The notes under the pieces were generated by a model, which saw nothing but the letters and a program-made list of their open reading frames with translations, made no database searches and was not told where the DNA came from. From Acanthopleura granulata (lineage: Eukaryota; Mollusca; Polyplacophora; Chitonida; Chitonidae), in assembly GCA_016165875.1 (NCBI GenBank), contig JABBOT010000001.1:10791306-10855305 (forward strand): 64,000 nucleotides of DNA, written 5' to 3'. The position numbers and the translations under genes are program-made. Positions 40,363 to 52,600 of this stretch are shown here, piece by piece. Numbering within the stretch: position 1 is the stretch's first letter; the number at the start of each line of letters is the position of its first letter.

Positions 40363-40467
40363 TTTATTTACCTTTTTTACTGGTGTTTCAAGCCGTACTC
40401 CAGAATATTTCACCTGAAGGACAGCAGACAGCGTTATTGTGGCAGGAAACTGGGTCAAAAGCTATGG
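40363..40467 (-). mobile_element. Diverged SINE 3' half
   Basis: Matches the family from the tail through GGTGTTTCAAGCCGTACTCC, AGAATATTTCACCTGA and the core end (TTATTGTGGCAGGAAACTGG). It is strongly diverged and lacks the head. Confidence 0.55.
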
Positions 40468-41139
40468 CAGGTACAGCTCTAAAACCATGTCCATTAATTG
40501 TCCAACCGATCACCCCCCCCCCCCAAATTTACACTTCATCCTCCACCTTGATGTTCTTGTGCATGCAAGAAAACGTGTGGCTGTCGGCAGTCTCAAAAAG
40601 TGTTTCAACTTCCATACATTCATTAACAATTAAATTAAATATCATAAATTTTGATATCTGTTCAGTACACAGTTTGTAACTAGTTTTCTTTCCACAACAA
40701 GTCATGGAGAGGATAGTAACAGAGATTCATCAAACACATACACGATCACAAACTATCTTCTTTGAGTCATCAATAATCAAACAAACAAGACAACTTGAAA
40801 CATCACAAACTAAACATACATATAAAAAAGTTTATCTATACCAATGTTTAACATACTTTACAAAACATTTTCATAAATTAAAAAATGTGTTCACATACAT
40901 GTGTCACTCTTGCTTTTCACCTATTACACCACGTGTAAAATTTCAAGGTATTCATTGTTCAACACACTTGTACATGTCCCATTGCTTGTTCCTGTCAAGG
41001 TAAGTCAGTTACATTCTTGAGGTTCGTCATTCATTTCTTATCCTTGACACATCTATTTTTACCCAGAGCACACCAGCGTTCACGGAGAGGTAATAGGCTT
41101 TACTACTGACACTACATTTATTCACAATGTGCACTATAC

Positions 41140-41177
41140 GTGTGTGTGTATGTATATATATATACATACACACACAC
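41140..41177. repeat. 38-bp perfect palindrome of TG/TA/CA dinucleotides
   Basis: The left half GTGTGTGTGTATGTATATA and the right half TATATACATACACACACAC are exact reverse complements with no spacer. It lies in KDM3 intron 1. Confidence 0.9.
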
Positions 41178-44100
41178 AAACACATGTACATTGCTTCTCT
41201 TACTGATGGCATTAACAGCTCTTCAGGTGTAGTTCATAGTACATGTAATGTACATTCAAGTATATCTGGGACGGGTGTGTAGATAGATGTAGGACGTCAT
41301 TTCTACACTTCACCAGTAAAGTAGGTCACACTGAAATACTCACAAATAATATACACTGTGCATGCTCAGTTATACATATTATTAGTTACAACTTATTTAG
41401 CCATGATTCTGCCAAAGGAATAATCTCTTGAGTGCTAAATGTGACCAAGGCGACTTTAAATGAGTGAAAGATCATCCAAGGATGTGCATATTTACACAGG
41501 TAGATCAAACTTCCTCTTTCCTTTTTTAATTCTATATTTTTATAAAATTATCTTACTCATCTATCATGTAACTAAACTTGCCAAACCCTTATTTCTGAAG
41601 GACAAACTACAGGAACTACTGCTGGATGTACATGTATTTATACTTCATGTAAAACTGAGCTTCTTGTACAATCTAATGCATTTACACTAGAAACTTCATA
41701 CTACATGTATTTCATCTGTGATTTACACCTATTTTTCACTAACAGCAATCTTATTTTAGGACTGTAATGGTATATGCACTATACACTACAGGCATTCATA
41801 AAAGCTAAATTTGGAAACCACTATTCCTGTGCTACCTGATCTTATCTAAAACTGTACATGTACATGAGAACAATGAACACATGGCTATGTACAATTACCA
41901 GGTGGTACACATATCTGAACACCATTGAGCACAGAAGTATAGAAAAATACCACTGAAGCAATATTCCCTTTCATCCTGTCTACCAAGACCCCTATTTCAT
42001 GTGCAGGTCCATGTGCTCATTACAAAAGCTCTAAATAACGCGTAAGTGCATGAAGAACATGAAAAACGAAAAAAAATCATTACAACCTACCAGATATATA
42101 TAGCACTTTGTACTTTATGTGATGTATGGACTGTCTCAGATGTGAAAGTGTTGGATGCGAAATTTACATGTATATTGCACATTATAGTATAAAAGGCTCC
42201 ATGCAGCAGACTGTACCTGTATATTGTTTGTCACACTAAATTTCAAAACTGACATTGTGCTCTAAGGTAAATAGAAGTAATCTCTATTGTAGATGTACCA
42301 GTCAATAATTTATTATATAACAATATTTAGATTATTACATGTACATGTATACATAGCACAGTTGCATGGTACATGTAGCTCTGCTGATATTGTGCTCCAG
42401 AAGGCAGCTGGCAGAGAGCGAGAAGCAGCTTTCCCCCCCAGACTCCCACAGTGTCTGGAACCCTGGCACTGTGATCAGGCTCCCAGCAGTGGCCATGTGC
42501 CACAATGTGCTTTGGGTCAACAGAAGGGGAATTCAATCACAGCTGATGTCCCCAGCACTCCTGCCATCAGAGGATCTATGAATCATCCAATGTACTCTTT
42601 TATTACATCTCTCTACCCCCAGATCTCAAGTGGTTCTGGGCATCCAGGTCAGGCTTCTCTAATAATGTAGACTTCATCTGGAAGCTATTGCGCTCTAAAA
42701 CCATGGCCATGAAATCCATATCCACAACACTTTGCCTTATCAAGTCCTCAGAAGCATTCTTTTAAGGGGGAAAGTGTCTTTGAAAGGATGAACAAAATAC
42801 ATGTATGTATTCAAGTGGCCTCACATTCATATATATAAAAAAAAAGCAATCAAGAGCACTATAATTATGTGTCTCAAACCTCCTACATTACATGAACATC
42901 TAATATGATATACTAACATACACATGTAAATGAAACAGTGTACTGTATGTGTTTCTCATGGCAGGAAATTGCTGTTTTTCCCCCTTCATCACCAATTTTA
43001 ACTTTTCTAGATGCTGCCTGCATGAATTTGTTAGAGAACATTGGTTTTCTTGGAAAATCAATGGATCTATATGTTTTTATACATCGTTAAGGGATTCAAT
43101 CCCACCACTTACCAAGAAACTAGATGAGAAACATGCAACTGTCTTCAAAAGAAGGAAAAAAACATGAAGAATAAAATTTCAAAAATGCAAATTAACAATT
43201 TCTTGTGTTGTTATATCATACTGTGTGCCCGTTTAACTATAGAAATATGCACGACTTGGATATCAATTTTTTCAGTCTCACATACATGCTACAGAAACAT
43301 TTATAAGCCAATAAAAACTAGGCCCTGCTTACTTGTATGCTCTGAATATTTTCTGTAAGAAAGAAAACCAGTAATATTTTCACACTCATTTGTTGTAAGC
43401 AACAGAAAAAAATATATATCAAAAGAATATTATGAGCCATGTCTTTATCAAACAGCAGGAATGCAAATAAGAAATTCACAAGCCCATGAGCGGTTTTATC
43501 ATTAAGAAGTCACGAGGAAGAAAGAGGTCATCTTCCCTCACTTCCTTCCCATCCTACCCATGCCTTAGCGAGCTGTCCTCACAACCTGGCAGCCCAGCTG
43601 TAAGCACACAGTGGCAAAGTCAATGCTTCCCAACACAGTCAGCTGTTACAGGGGGAGTCATTTACACGGCCCTTGCAAACAAGAATCTTCAGGTACAGTC
43701 GGACTGAAGCCCTGTCAGGGCCTTACACCATCTCCCAGTTTTTCTGGTACAGCATATAATAAAGGAACCACTTGTAACTGGAAATCCTTACACCCAGTGT
43801 ATGATGACTCAATGCTTGACCAGACACACAAATACGGTTTTTGCATGTATACACAAAACATTGTCTGCAGTACATATGAATATGTGTGCAAGGACAAAAA
43901 AAACTTCATAAGCTACAGGCTTAACCTGAGTAATATCCAGGTATGCATGTGCATGTATACACCAGTCAGCATGATTACATAGTACATTGTACCAGTACCT
44001 GATGTTGTATGTTAAATCCAGGAAAACTGCACACCATTTTATAAACTGCTGGGTTAGACAATGTGCTCCATTAAAATGCTGCAATAGGGTTCTTGTTGGA

Positions 44101-44400
44101 GCCATTTTCAATTTTTGGCCATAAAACCACTTGGGCAGTTCTCCTACAGATGTCCACACAAGTTTTGACAGGTAACTAAAGCTATGGTGGATTTTCACTA
44201 TCAGTTTTTTACAAGAATATTTTGGTATGAACTCAACTGGTATATGTAAGGTCCTTGAAAACAATGACTTGATTTCACAGTGACAACATTATTAAAATAG
44301 GTGATACTAAATGTTATCTACAGGTACATGCACAAGTTCCACAACTAAGTGGATCTAGAAAAAATCCTAAATGATTAATTGATAATCTATAAAAAAAAAA

Positions 44401-44464
44401 TATATATATATACATATATATATCTTCGCTAGTGTGTGTGTGTGACACACACACACACACACAC
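44401..44464. repeat. (TA)n tract followed by a (GT)n/(AC)n self-complementary repeat
   Basis: TA-rich repeat at 44401-44423, then GTGTGTGTGTGTG at 44432-44444 directly abutting an (AC)10 run. The GT and AC parts are inverted complements and can pair. Confidence 0.9.
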
Positions 44465-45835
44465 TATTCTTTATACAGCAGAATAAAAAAACACCCCTTA
44501 CCCGTGCACAGGCACAATTAAAAAAGGACATTGGATCATGCAATGGTATGAAGTTTGATATGGAATTGTACCTGCAAACAAGCCTGTTCAGTACAGCATT
44601 CACTCTATATTCAAGTTAGGCCCCAACCACATCACACATTGCTCAAAATATAAATCACAAATGGCAGACGGTATCAAATTGGTAGTCATTTTCTTTCTTA
44701 TTTCTCACACTGCCATTGATGTCAGGTCTGCATTCTAGGCAGCAGCAAAGCCCACCATCATTATGGCACTGCCACCACCCCTCATCAATCACAGTCAATT
44801 GTCTTCCCAGCTTTCTGAAAACTTTGTTCCCTAGCCAGTCTGCTGGACCAGGAGCACCATATTAATGTCTATTGTGTGGATTTTTTTTTTTTTTTATCCT
44901 ATGGCTGGCTATCTCAGAATGTTAAAACAGAAATGCTAAAGTACATGTTCAAATAAATTCAGTACTGCAATGAATAAAAATTTCAAGTCAATCTTAATGA
45001 GCTTGCAGATTTCACATCAAAAAAGCCATCTAACTCAACCTTGGAAATAAGACAAAATGCCTGAAGCTATGTACATGTACATAGATGTACAGTGGCTGTG
45101 TGCTAGGGGTCGTGGCAAACTATTCAGGCTACCTGGGATGAGATCTGCCTAGACCTGCTTTTTGGGCTACTGCACCTCAAAGACAAACCACAACCTTTAT
45201 CTTTCTCCAGCAACACTCAAATAAACTGTAACAGCTAGATTATATCTCAGTTTTGTAAACATACATTACATGTACATGACAGTATAAACACAATTTTAAG
45301 AAAATTTCATTACTTAGGTACTCTGGCTAGTAGGTTAAAATACATGTATGGCAGATGCAACAGTCAAATTATACATAACAAAACTATGAAATCACCGATT
45401 TTGTACATATACAAGCAGAGTCAATGCTCGAAGCAAATGATCAAGAAATGGCAAACACGAGTCTTTCTTTTCATTCATGAAAATGGGATTAGACTAATAT
45501 CTCAGGATACACATATACGAGAAGAATTTTGGGTTAAGTGGGGTTTGTCATTCATTTCGATTAAACTTATTTCAACAAATACGCAGAGAAAACATAAACT
45601 ACTGAGTTTAATTTATTTGATAGTTTCCATGCACTGGAATTTTTTTAACTGATAAAATAATGGTCAGTTTTATGGCAAGAGGACACTGGATTGCCCAGGG
45701 CAAACCTTGGTAGGAGACACCGCCTGGTCTTCAGATAAATTTATAATAATACTTATCAAAAAATAAACAGCATTCAATTTGATACTCCAATTCATTTAAG
45801 ATATCATAAGGTTTGCTTGAAAGACGATAATATGT

Positions 45836-45853
45836 GTATATATATATATATAC
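45836..45853. repeat. (TA)n microsatellite
   Basis: Uninterrupted TA repeat preceded by TATGTG and followed by CATGTACA. It lies in KDM3 intron 1. Confidence 0.85.
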
Positions 45854-48687
45854 ATGTACATTTTCTTCATAAGTAGGCCACTGATGTGAAAAGTTAAAAA
45901 TCAAAATAAAATTCACACCAAAATCTACATATATGAGAAAATCAAAATCTAAACCTGGTTCTTTCTGCAGCTTGTCTCAAACTCTTGGAATATCAAACTT
46001 TTTCACTTCTCAATCAGATTTTCATACCCATATTAATGCTCAAACTAAAATTATTTTGAAGCACAATTACATTTGTTCATGTATTGTACTTCTCTCTCTC
46101 TCAAACTTGAACTCGCATTTACACCATCTAAAAGGACAAGATCCTTGAAAGCATTAGTAGTTATACAGAATAAGTTAATGGGTCTTACAAAAAACCCACA
46201 GTACTACATGTACCTACTTCCATTAATTAGTGGAACAACAAAAAATGGCACAAAATGAAGTCTATTCAAACATCACATCATTATCAGCTGTAATGACACA
46301 CATAAGGCAAAATATAAGAAGCACAAAGAAGTATTTGTTTCTTTTCATCTTTTCTTTTTTTCTGGACTTAGTCATCAAGGGTAACAAGAGATTAAGCCCA
46401 ACTAAAAAATAGACTGGTTATCTTTTCAGCTATTATTATCTTAAAATAAAGTCAAGTTTAACATTATGTCAAAACCCACTCAGTTTGGATCTTGACAAGG
46501 GACTTCAATATATATTTCCACTGTGTTATTACATAAAGAAAAACATTAAACTTACATACATTCACACCCATAATAATACTCACACACTGCGTATCTATAG
46601 AGCAAAAAAGATATGATTAACAAAAATCAAGCCTTGTTATGAAACTACAATTCAGGAAAAATGAAAATAAAATTCTAGAGCTGAAAAGAATGAATTTACT
46701 CTACCAAAAAATTTTTTTTAAACAACTGTGCATATACTAGTTGCATGTAATACAATATCAGGGCACAGTAAAAGCCATGTTTCAGTGTTGACAGCCTAAT
46801 CAAATGAGAGACGTATACTGTAACAACAAACAGTTTTCATTGCTCAGCATTTTTTTTTTTTATCTTCCATGCAACTCTCCTGGTCTTTGCAAACTGAAAT
46901 CCATAATAAAAAAAACAAACATATTCTGCATTTAGAACATCTCTCTCCCTTTGGCTTAACTCTAAATTGCTTTACACACCAAACAAGCTTGGTTCCAGAC
47001 ATTCTTCACACAATGGATTAAGCTGTTTGCTACAATAACACAGCACAAGCTGCCAGGTCATCAGTAATGTACATGTACCATTAGTTACATGTAACATATT
47101 TGTCTGAACTACACAGCAGCTTATGGCCATAATAATCATAATATAAAGTCCATGCTTTCTGATGTGCTCAGTGATTTTTCATACAAAAATATACCTGTAT
47201 TCAAAATAAGCTCTTCACTAATGGCAGAGACAACAAAAGTTAATAAATGTTAGGAAGTTTCCAAGTACACTTAGGTAAATAACAAGTTGATGATGTCAAG
47301 AAATGTGTTTTAATTAATTCGATTATTTTGTTAATCAGTTCATTTATTTGGCTAGTAAGCGATCAAATGCCACATTCTTGATTTCATGTAAGCCTTGAGA
47401 TACACTCTATTACCATCTTTAAGATGTTAAATTTTGCTGAAAGTACTTTTCACAAATATATTCTGTGTTGAAATTGCCTGTAACACAAATGTGACCATTT
47501 AGTATTTGCAATGCTCAATGCTCATCAAATCCCAGTCAACACATTGTACATGATATCAACAGTCCAATTTCTGAAGCAACATTACCAGAAGAGCAGGACG
47601 GTGGGTGGCAAATTAGCTGTGCAGGAATCATCTGTAACATTTCATGCACAACAGAGCAATGTCACCAGTGACCGAGCTGATGTTCACATTTTCACGGCCA
47701 ATAAAATTTCCATTTTGTGATCATGTAACTTTCATATTTTTCACTACAACAGTTAACACTAAAAATCTTCAAACTTCAGATCTGTGATGATTTCAAATTG
47801 TTATATGTTATACTGTAGTGTTTGGGAGTAAAAGTCTGTCATGAGTGGAATGACAAGTTTACAGGTATCAAGGTCTAGACTGAAACCATGTGTGTTGCCA
47901 TCCAAGACATGCAACAATTAGTGACCTCTGAAGTAATCTGTCTGATAAATATCCTAATACTACTCAGAGAGTTCGGTTATCAATGCCACCTTCCAACAAC
48001 AAGCATATCACCAAAATATCAGATAAAGTCTGAATGTATCAAAACTCAAGAGAGTTTATCTTTGAAACAACCACAATATACTGTTAACAAATTCTACCTA
48101 ATTTGCATCCGAGACGACATCCACACTACAATGATTGTAAGACTGCATTGATATACTGTGAAAAAAAAAATGCTTGCAGAAAATATGACCATGTATGTTT
48201 ACACGTCAAACATAATCCTGAGGGGCTAGACGTACAAAAACGTCTACAAATAATATTATTATGAGATTGAGATGGAACTTAATGATGAAATCTGTCACCA
48301 CACGAGGTTGAACAGTTCGAAAACAAACTTCCAGTTTCACAGAAATTGATAAAACGCTGCAAGAAAAACTGAATGATGGATTAATAAATGAAAACGACTA
48401 TCACTGAATAACAGAATTACGAAGCGACGCCGACACACTCCACATAAATTCATAAAGCACAGAAAACGGCAATGTGAAGTAAGGTCAACTGGTCGACCTG
48501 TCACAAGACAACCCAGGGGCTGCGTGTACAGCCGTCAGTGGTGTACAGGAGAGAAAGAAGACAGCTTTCCAAATGAAAAGTACAAAATTCAACGACTGTT
48601 GGTGTTATCATGAAGCGAGAAAATAACTGCCAATTATTTGCCTCTATTTCCTCGGTAAACGCAAGCAGAAACGTCAAAATTACTTAC

Positions 48688-48843
48688 CGAAAAATCCGAA
48701 CTAGAACTTTCCCTGCATGAAACAGCCCGTATAACTCCAGCTAGCCATTCCCACTCGGATATTTTACTCAATTTCAACCTTCCTGCACTTCGAACTGCAA
48801 GAAATCTTTTTCCTACTACTTCTTCCCTGGACTTAAACGCCAT
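48688..48843 (-). CDS. KDM3: KDM3-family H3K9 demethylase, coding exon 1 (start codon exon)
   Basis: First coding exon, 52 codons, ending phase 0 at a GTAAGT donor (48682-48687 on the minus strand). Residues about 9-18 (EVVGKRFLAV) and about 30-42 (EWEWLAGVIRAVS) match the start of vertebrate KDM3A/KDM3B, where VGRRFL and a WPWLSGTIRAVS-type segment occupy the same places. KDM3 proteins are nuclear Fe(II)/2-oxoglutarate oxygenases that demethylate H3K9me1/2; the catalytic domain is not in this window. I chose the ATG at 48843 because its context (GAAATGG) is strong. An in-frame ATG three codons upstream (48852) has a weaker context and would add MGE. The open frame continues upstream only to an in-frame TAG at 48967-48969, so no upstream coding exon is needed. 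Identity as KDM3 is firm because three further exons downstream continue the same alignment. Confidence 0.9.
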
Positions 48844-49596
48844 TTCACCCATCAAGTATCCATTGTGATGTTTTACACGAAATTCTGTGTACAAATTTAC
48901 AACAAAATTTTGTGGAATGCCTTCCCTCTCATTTGCACTGTGCCTGTGTAAGGATACAGCCTCCACCTACATTAGGCTGGGTCAAAAGGTCAACACTCCC
49001 TGTCTCCATCCGCGCTAGTCAATATAGTCCCGTCATTTAGCAGACAGCCCCTCTTCATGTGTTACACCGATATGGCTGTATGGTCGTTAGGAATCCCCTG
49101 CACGGGTTCTCTGGCATGTTTTAAGAAACATTTAATTTAAACCTATTTAAATGAGAACTTTGCGAGAATAGACTACGTGCAGGCGGAGTTCGAACGGCGA
49201 GAGGCTGGTTTCATTCCCGGCATATCTTCACTGACAAGTGATATCTGCTCCATTTGCATGTACACGAACGCTTGCTAGGTGCTGTCTTTCTAGCATTTAT
49301 TCACAAGAACAGCAAATTAATGTTAAAAGTTACCAATATCGCCTATGTTAAGGTACATAATTATAAATACAAGAATGTATGACCGGCCTGAGAACAGAAA
49401 ATAATGCAACATGTTGATGTGTTGAAGCATGACAGTGTTTATGTCATGTGACAACCTGCGCCTGGCCATGACGTCAACATTCAAAATGTCTGCCGTGTAA
49501 CGAACAAGAAAAGGCGATAAACAAATGAAGAAATCGGTCGTTTTGGACGGCTGACTGACAGTTCTGTGGAGTAGTTGCTGTACACATAGCTGGAGA
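48844..49596. promoter_or_regulatory. Shared upstream region and 5' UTRs of the divergent KDM3 / REEP pair
   Basis: The two ATGs are 753 bp apart on opposite strands, so this interval must hold both 5' UTRs and promoters. By eye CpG dinucleotides are much denser at 48990-49640 than in the flanking introns. A perfect CRE palindrome TGACGTCA lies at 49469-49476, and an E-box of M-box form (GTCATGTGAC) at 49443-49452. I see no convincing TATA box on either side, as is usual for CpG-type promoters. A four-codon upstream ORF (ATG at 49486, stop at 49498-49500) precedes the REEP start if transcription begins upstream of it. Transcription start sites are not determined by the sequence. Confidence 0.7.
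49469..49476. promoter_or_regulatory. CRE/ATF palindrome TGACGTCA
   Basis: Exact 8-bp cAMP-response-element consensus in the CpG-rich interval, 121 bp upstream of the REEP ATG and about 630 bp upstream of the KDM3 ATG. CREB/ATF sites of this form are common in CpG promoters of both vertebrates and invertebrates. Function is inferred from the motif and position only. Confidence 0.5.
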
Positions 49597-49628
49597 ATGA
49601 TTTCAGCACTAGTTTCGCGTCTCGTAAT
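49597..49628 (+). CDS. REEP: REEP1-4-type receptor expression-enhancing protein, coding exon 1
   Basis: A 32-nt start exon encoding MISALVSRLV plus two bases (AT), followed by a GTGAGT donor. Vertebrate REEP1-4 begin MVSWIISRLV and, as I recall, also use a very short first coding exon that breaks inside codon 11, so both sequence and exon shape agree. An in-frame TGA at 49552-49554 supports the start. Splicing to exon 2 makes codon 11 ATA (Ile), giving SRLVILLFGTLYPAY across the junction. It lies about 750 bp from the KDM3 start on the opposite strand. The exon is too short for ordinary ORF finding; I accept it because the join restores the family sequence exactly. Confidence 0.88.
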
Positions 49629-52600
49629 GTGAGTATGGTTGGATGTTTTTGTGAAAGTTAAATCAGTAACGAACCTTGGTATGGTGTAATGTTCACGATT
49701 TTGTTTATGGCCTCCGGAAGAAATTATCACTTTCGGCTCCGCGTTGCATTTTCACCTCGTTGGATTTTGTTTTGTGCTTGACCAGGTCTAATGTAAACCA
49801 AACGAGCTGATGAAATATTTTTGAGAACTTGTAAATGCCAGTACCCTTTAGAGTTAACCGTGTGTAATGTTTTTGAATTACCATTTATTAACGCAGAATT
49901 CCAAGCCTCTTACGATCTGTCAAAAATGAAAGTGATCGTTATGTGTATTTCCTTTTTTATTTTTAATGTCTTTGGTTTAGTGTGATAGTGTCTTCAGATG
50001 TAGGAAAACAAGTAGACAAGCAGATTTATAAACAGATTCACTTAATCATTGGCATTCACAGTTTAAGTTAATATGCTAGAATATACCACTGGTGAAAGTC
50101 AGAAAAGAGCAACCTCTAAGTGATGCAGTTAAACCTTTTGTCAATAAATTAACCATGATTATGTCCAGTCATTTATCGTGTATTCAATTCATTTCAGTAT
50201 GAAATTTTCACCAATAAATAAACAGGTTAAAACCTATTTTTAAATGAAGTACACATGTATGCCAGAATCAAACAGCTTGATGTGATCTTATATATTCATC
50301 AGCTTGCTGTTTACAAGTACATGTAAGTCCTGTATAAAATGTCTCAGTTGTGTGTGCTTCTTATTTGACGAAGATCCATAACCGATGACATCGAAAACCA
50401 ATCTGAGGTTTTCTAAATGCTTATCCTTAACCTGTGTTAATAACTACTAAAGATGCCCATCTTATTAAGTTCTTTCACTAATCTAAAAAAATTCAGCAGT
50501 GATGTATATATGTATGTACTCTGTAACTCCTCACCTTCTGGTAGTGCGCTATGTTATCGAATTCTACTGATACATGTAGTTCCACTACTGATTCAAGGTC
50601 ATCAGGTAACATTGCTTACACCATGCTCTGACTGGGAAAATCTTAGTGGGATGTACACATGTGTCAACGCGTTACCAAATACCTGTGGTTATTGACCTAT
50701 GATGAAAGGCTTGTTTCAACAGATAGCTCTTAAAAATATGTTGATGGTGAAGTGATTCTTAATGGAAGTTCTGAAGTAGGAAAAGGATGTGCATATATAA
50801 AGTCAGTACCCAACTGAACATGTCCATTTCTGACTGTGCAAAATCTAATGGTGTACACCTCTGATGTTGTACACCTGTGCTGTGAGGACATGAAATGATG
50901 GTCAGCTCTTACCTGGCTTACGGAACTGGGGATTTGTAAATTTGAGGTGGTTGGTTCCAAGTTCTGTTTGACATCATTATTTTCCCACGGTCATGTGCCT
51001 GAGCTGTATTTTCATTAGTTAAGAAATGGAATTTTTGATTTTACGTAAAAAAAATTAGTATATATAATGTGTTATGCTCAATACCGGAAGTCTTACATGA
51101 TGTGTTTATCTTGCTGATCACACATAGGTGTATTTAGAGTTACTGTACATGGTACCTTGAAATTTCTTGAGAATCACTGGTTTTGAACTCCCACCACACA
51201 TCACTGTTGGATCCATAGGCAGATGTCTATACCACTACACCATTCGGTTTGTTCTGTCAGAAGGTGTTTTTTAGACGAGGTTAAGACAGATGAATTTAGT
51301 AAGGATTCATTATGCATGTGCATATATCATATGGTTTTGTCATGTGAACAACATTTGAAAAGGGGATCCTCCATGCTACAGCGAGCGTTCGACAAGACCC
51401 ATTCAGGGAAGCATGAATGAACTTTCACATACCACTTGGAAAGCGACATGCCCACCAACCTCATCTTTACTATAACCGAAAACTGTATTCTTTTGGCACT
51501 TTACTTAAGTCACCTCCTGGCAAATGATTTTCAAAAAAATAAAATGTCAGAAAAAGTGTTTTGCATGATTCCGAGACACAATAACTTTTGAATTGGCCGG
51601 AGATTTTATTGGACCAAGATAGTGGATTGAAAAGCTTTGAAAAGTGACTAAAGAAAACAAAACAGGGTTCAGCCTGAAATAAAGACATATGTAGCAGAAA
51701 ATCTCGTTAAGAAAATAGCCATGATAAAATAGTGTGGGTTAGTTTAATACTGATAGTATACATGTAGAAGTGACAGCACACAGATGGTGAGACCCAGAAG
51801 GCCAACCTTTGACCTTCATGTTGTCAACAGGCACACAATAATACAGGGTTCTAGTCACCTTTCCACGATCACTCTGATAACCTGAGAACTTTCCTCTTAT
51901 TGGTATAAAGCCAGTTTGGAATCTGCAGACTGTTGGCTTTTTCATCAATTGTTGCAAAGATTTAAGTCGTCTTTTAAATGCAAGGCTTTATAAGTTGTCA
52001 TTTTTTCACTGAGTTAAAAGTGAACTGTTCCAGTTGATCACTTTCTTTGTGTAAAATTTACGTTGTATACACTAGAGGTACATGTATCTGAAACATGCAG
52101 CCAAAGTGAGTTAAAGAGTAAAAATTGCTAGATTTAAAAAAAAAGTGCATATTTTTTTTTAAACCGATAGGCTAAGTTTCATGAAGCTTGGCATGATGTA
52201 CATTCTTATCTGCCCTTTATGTCCACTTACTGTAGACGTCAACCTGGCGGTATACCGTTTTGTCCAGCAATCAGCTGTGCTATTCACACACCAAGTAAAT
52301 TTAGTCATTCGGGGATATGTCAGCTGCATGTAACATAGGTAAGTTAGCTAACATCAAAAGAATTGTGTGTGGAACAAAACATTCCTTGAGGGAACAATGA
52401 CACCACAAATCAGGGTAAAATGTTCTGCTTTATTTGTTTTTCTGCCTTTTAAACAGTAATTGAAGTTTAGCACCAAATCTTTAAACTGTTATTATTTGAT
52501 TCAAAAGAACAGTAAATTCAAATTTTGATAATACTTGTACTGTACCCCTGCTATTATATCTACATTTATTAAGCTTTCAGAAAGTGTTGAATTTTGTCCA

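Larger units (their letters stand above)
19500..48687 (-). other. KDM3 intron 1 (about 29 kb)
   Basis: The large first intron, defined by the exon 1 donor (48682-48687) and exon 2 acceptor (19500-19502). It contains most of the repeats listed separately: seven SINE copies or fragments, two MITE-like copies, a fold-back element, two inverted repeats, a modular repeat and several microsatellites. No nested gene was recognised; open frames in it are short and of low-complexity composition. A possible 32-nt micro-exon at 22270-22301 is discussed in the findings. Confidence 0.85.

Noticed and set aside
42293..42670. 125-codon plus-strand open frame in KDM3 intron 1
   Set aside because: Composition becomes less AT-rich here, but both strands are open to similar extents and no domain is recognisable. 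No supporting splice sites were found.
43486..43982. Overlapping plus-strand frames with Ser/Arg-rich residues
   Set aside because: Two overlapping frames of similar length with low-complexity content and no family match. Treated as non-coding.
48844..48966. Upstream extension of KDM3 exon 1 to a GTG at 48966
   Set aside because: It depends on a GTG start, the residues do not match KDM3, and a TAG stop sits immediately upstream. It is 5' UTR.
49323..49730. 135-codon minus-strand open frame across the divergent promoter
   Set aside because: It overlaps the REEP start exon on the other strand, matches no family I know, and has no splice or start context. Probably chance in the CpG-rich interval.
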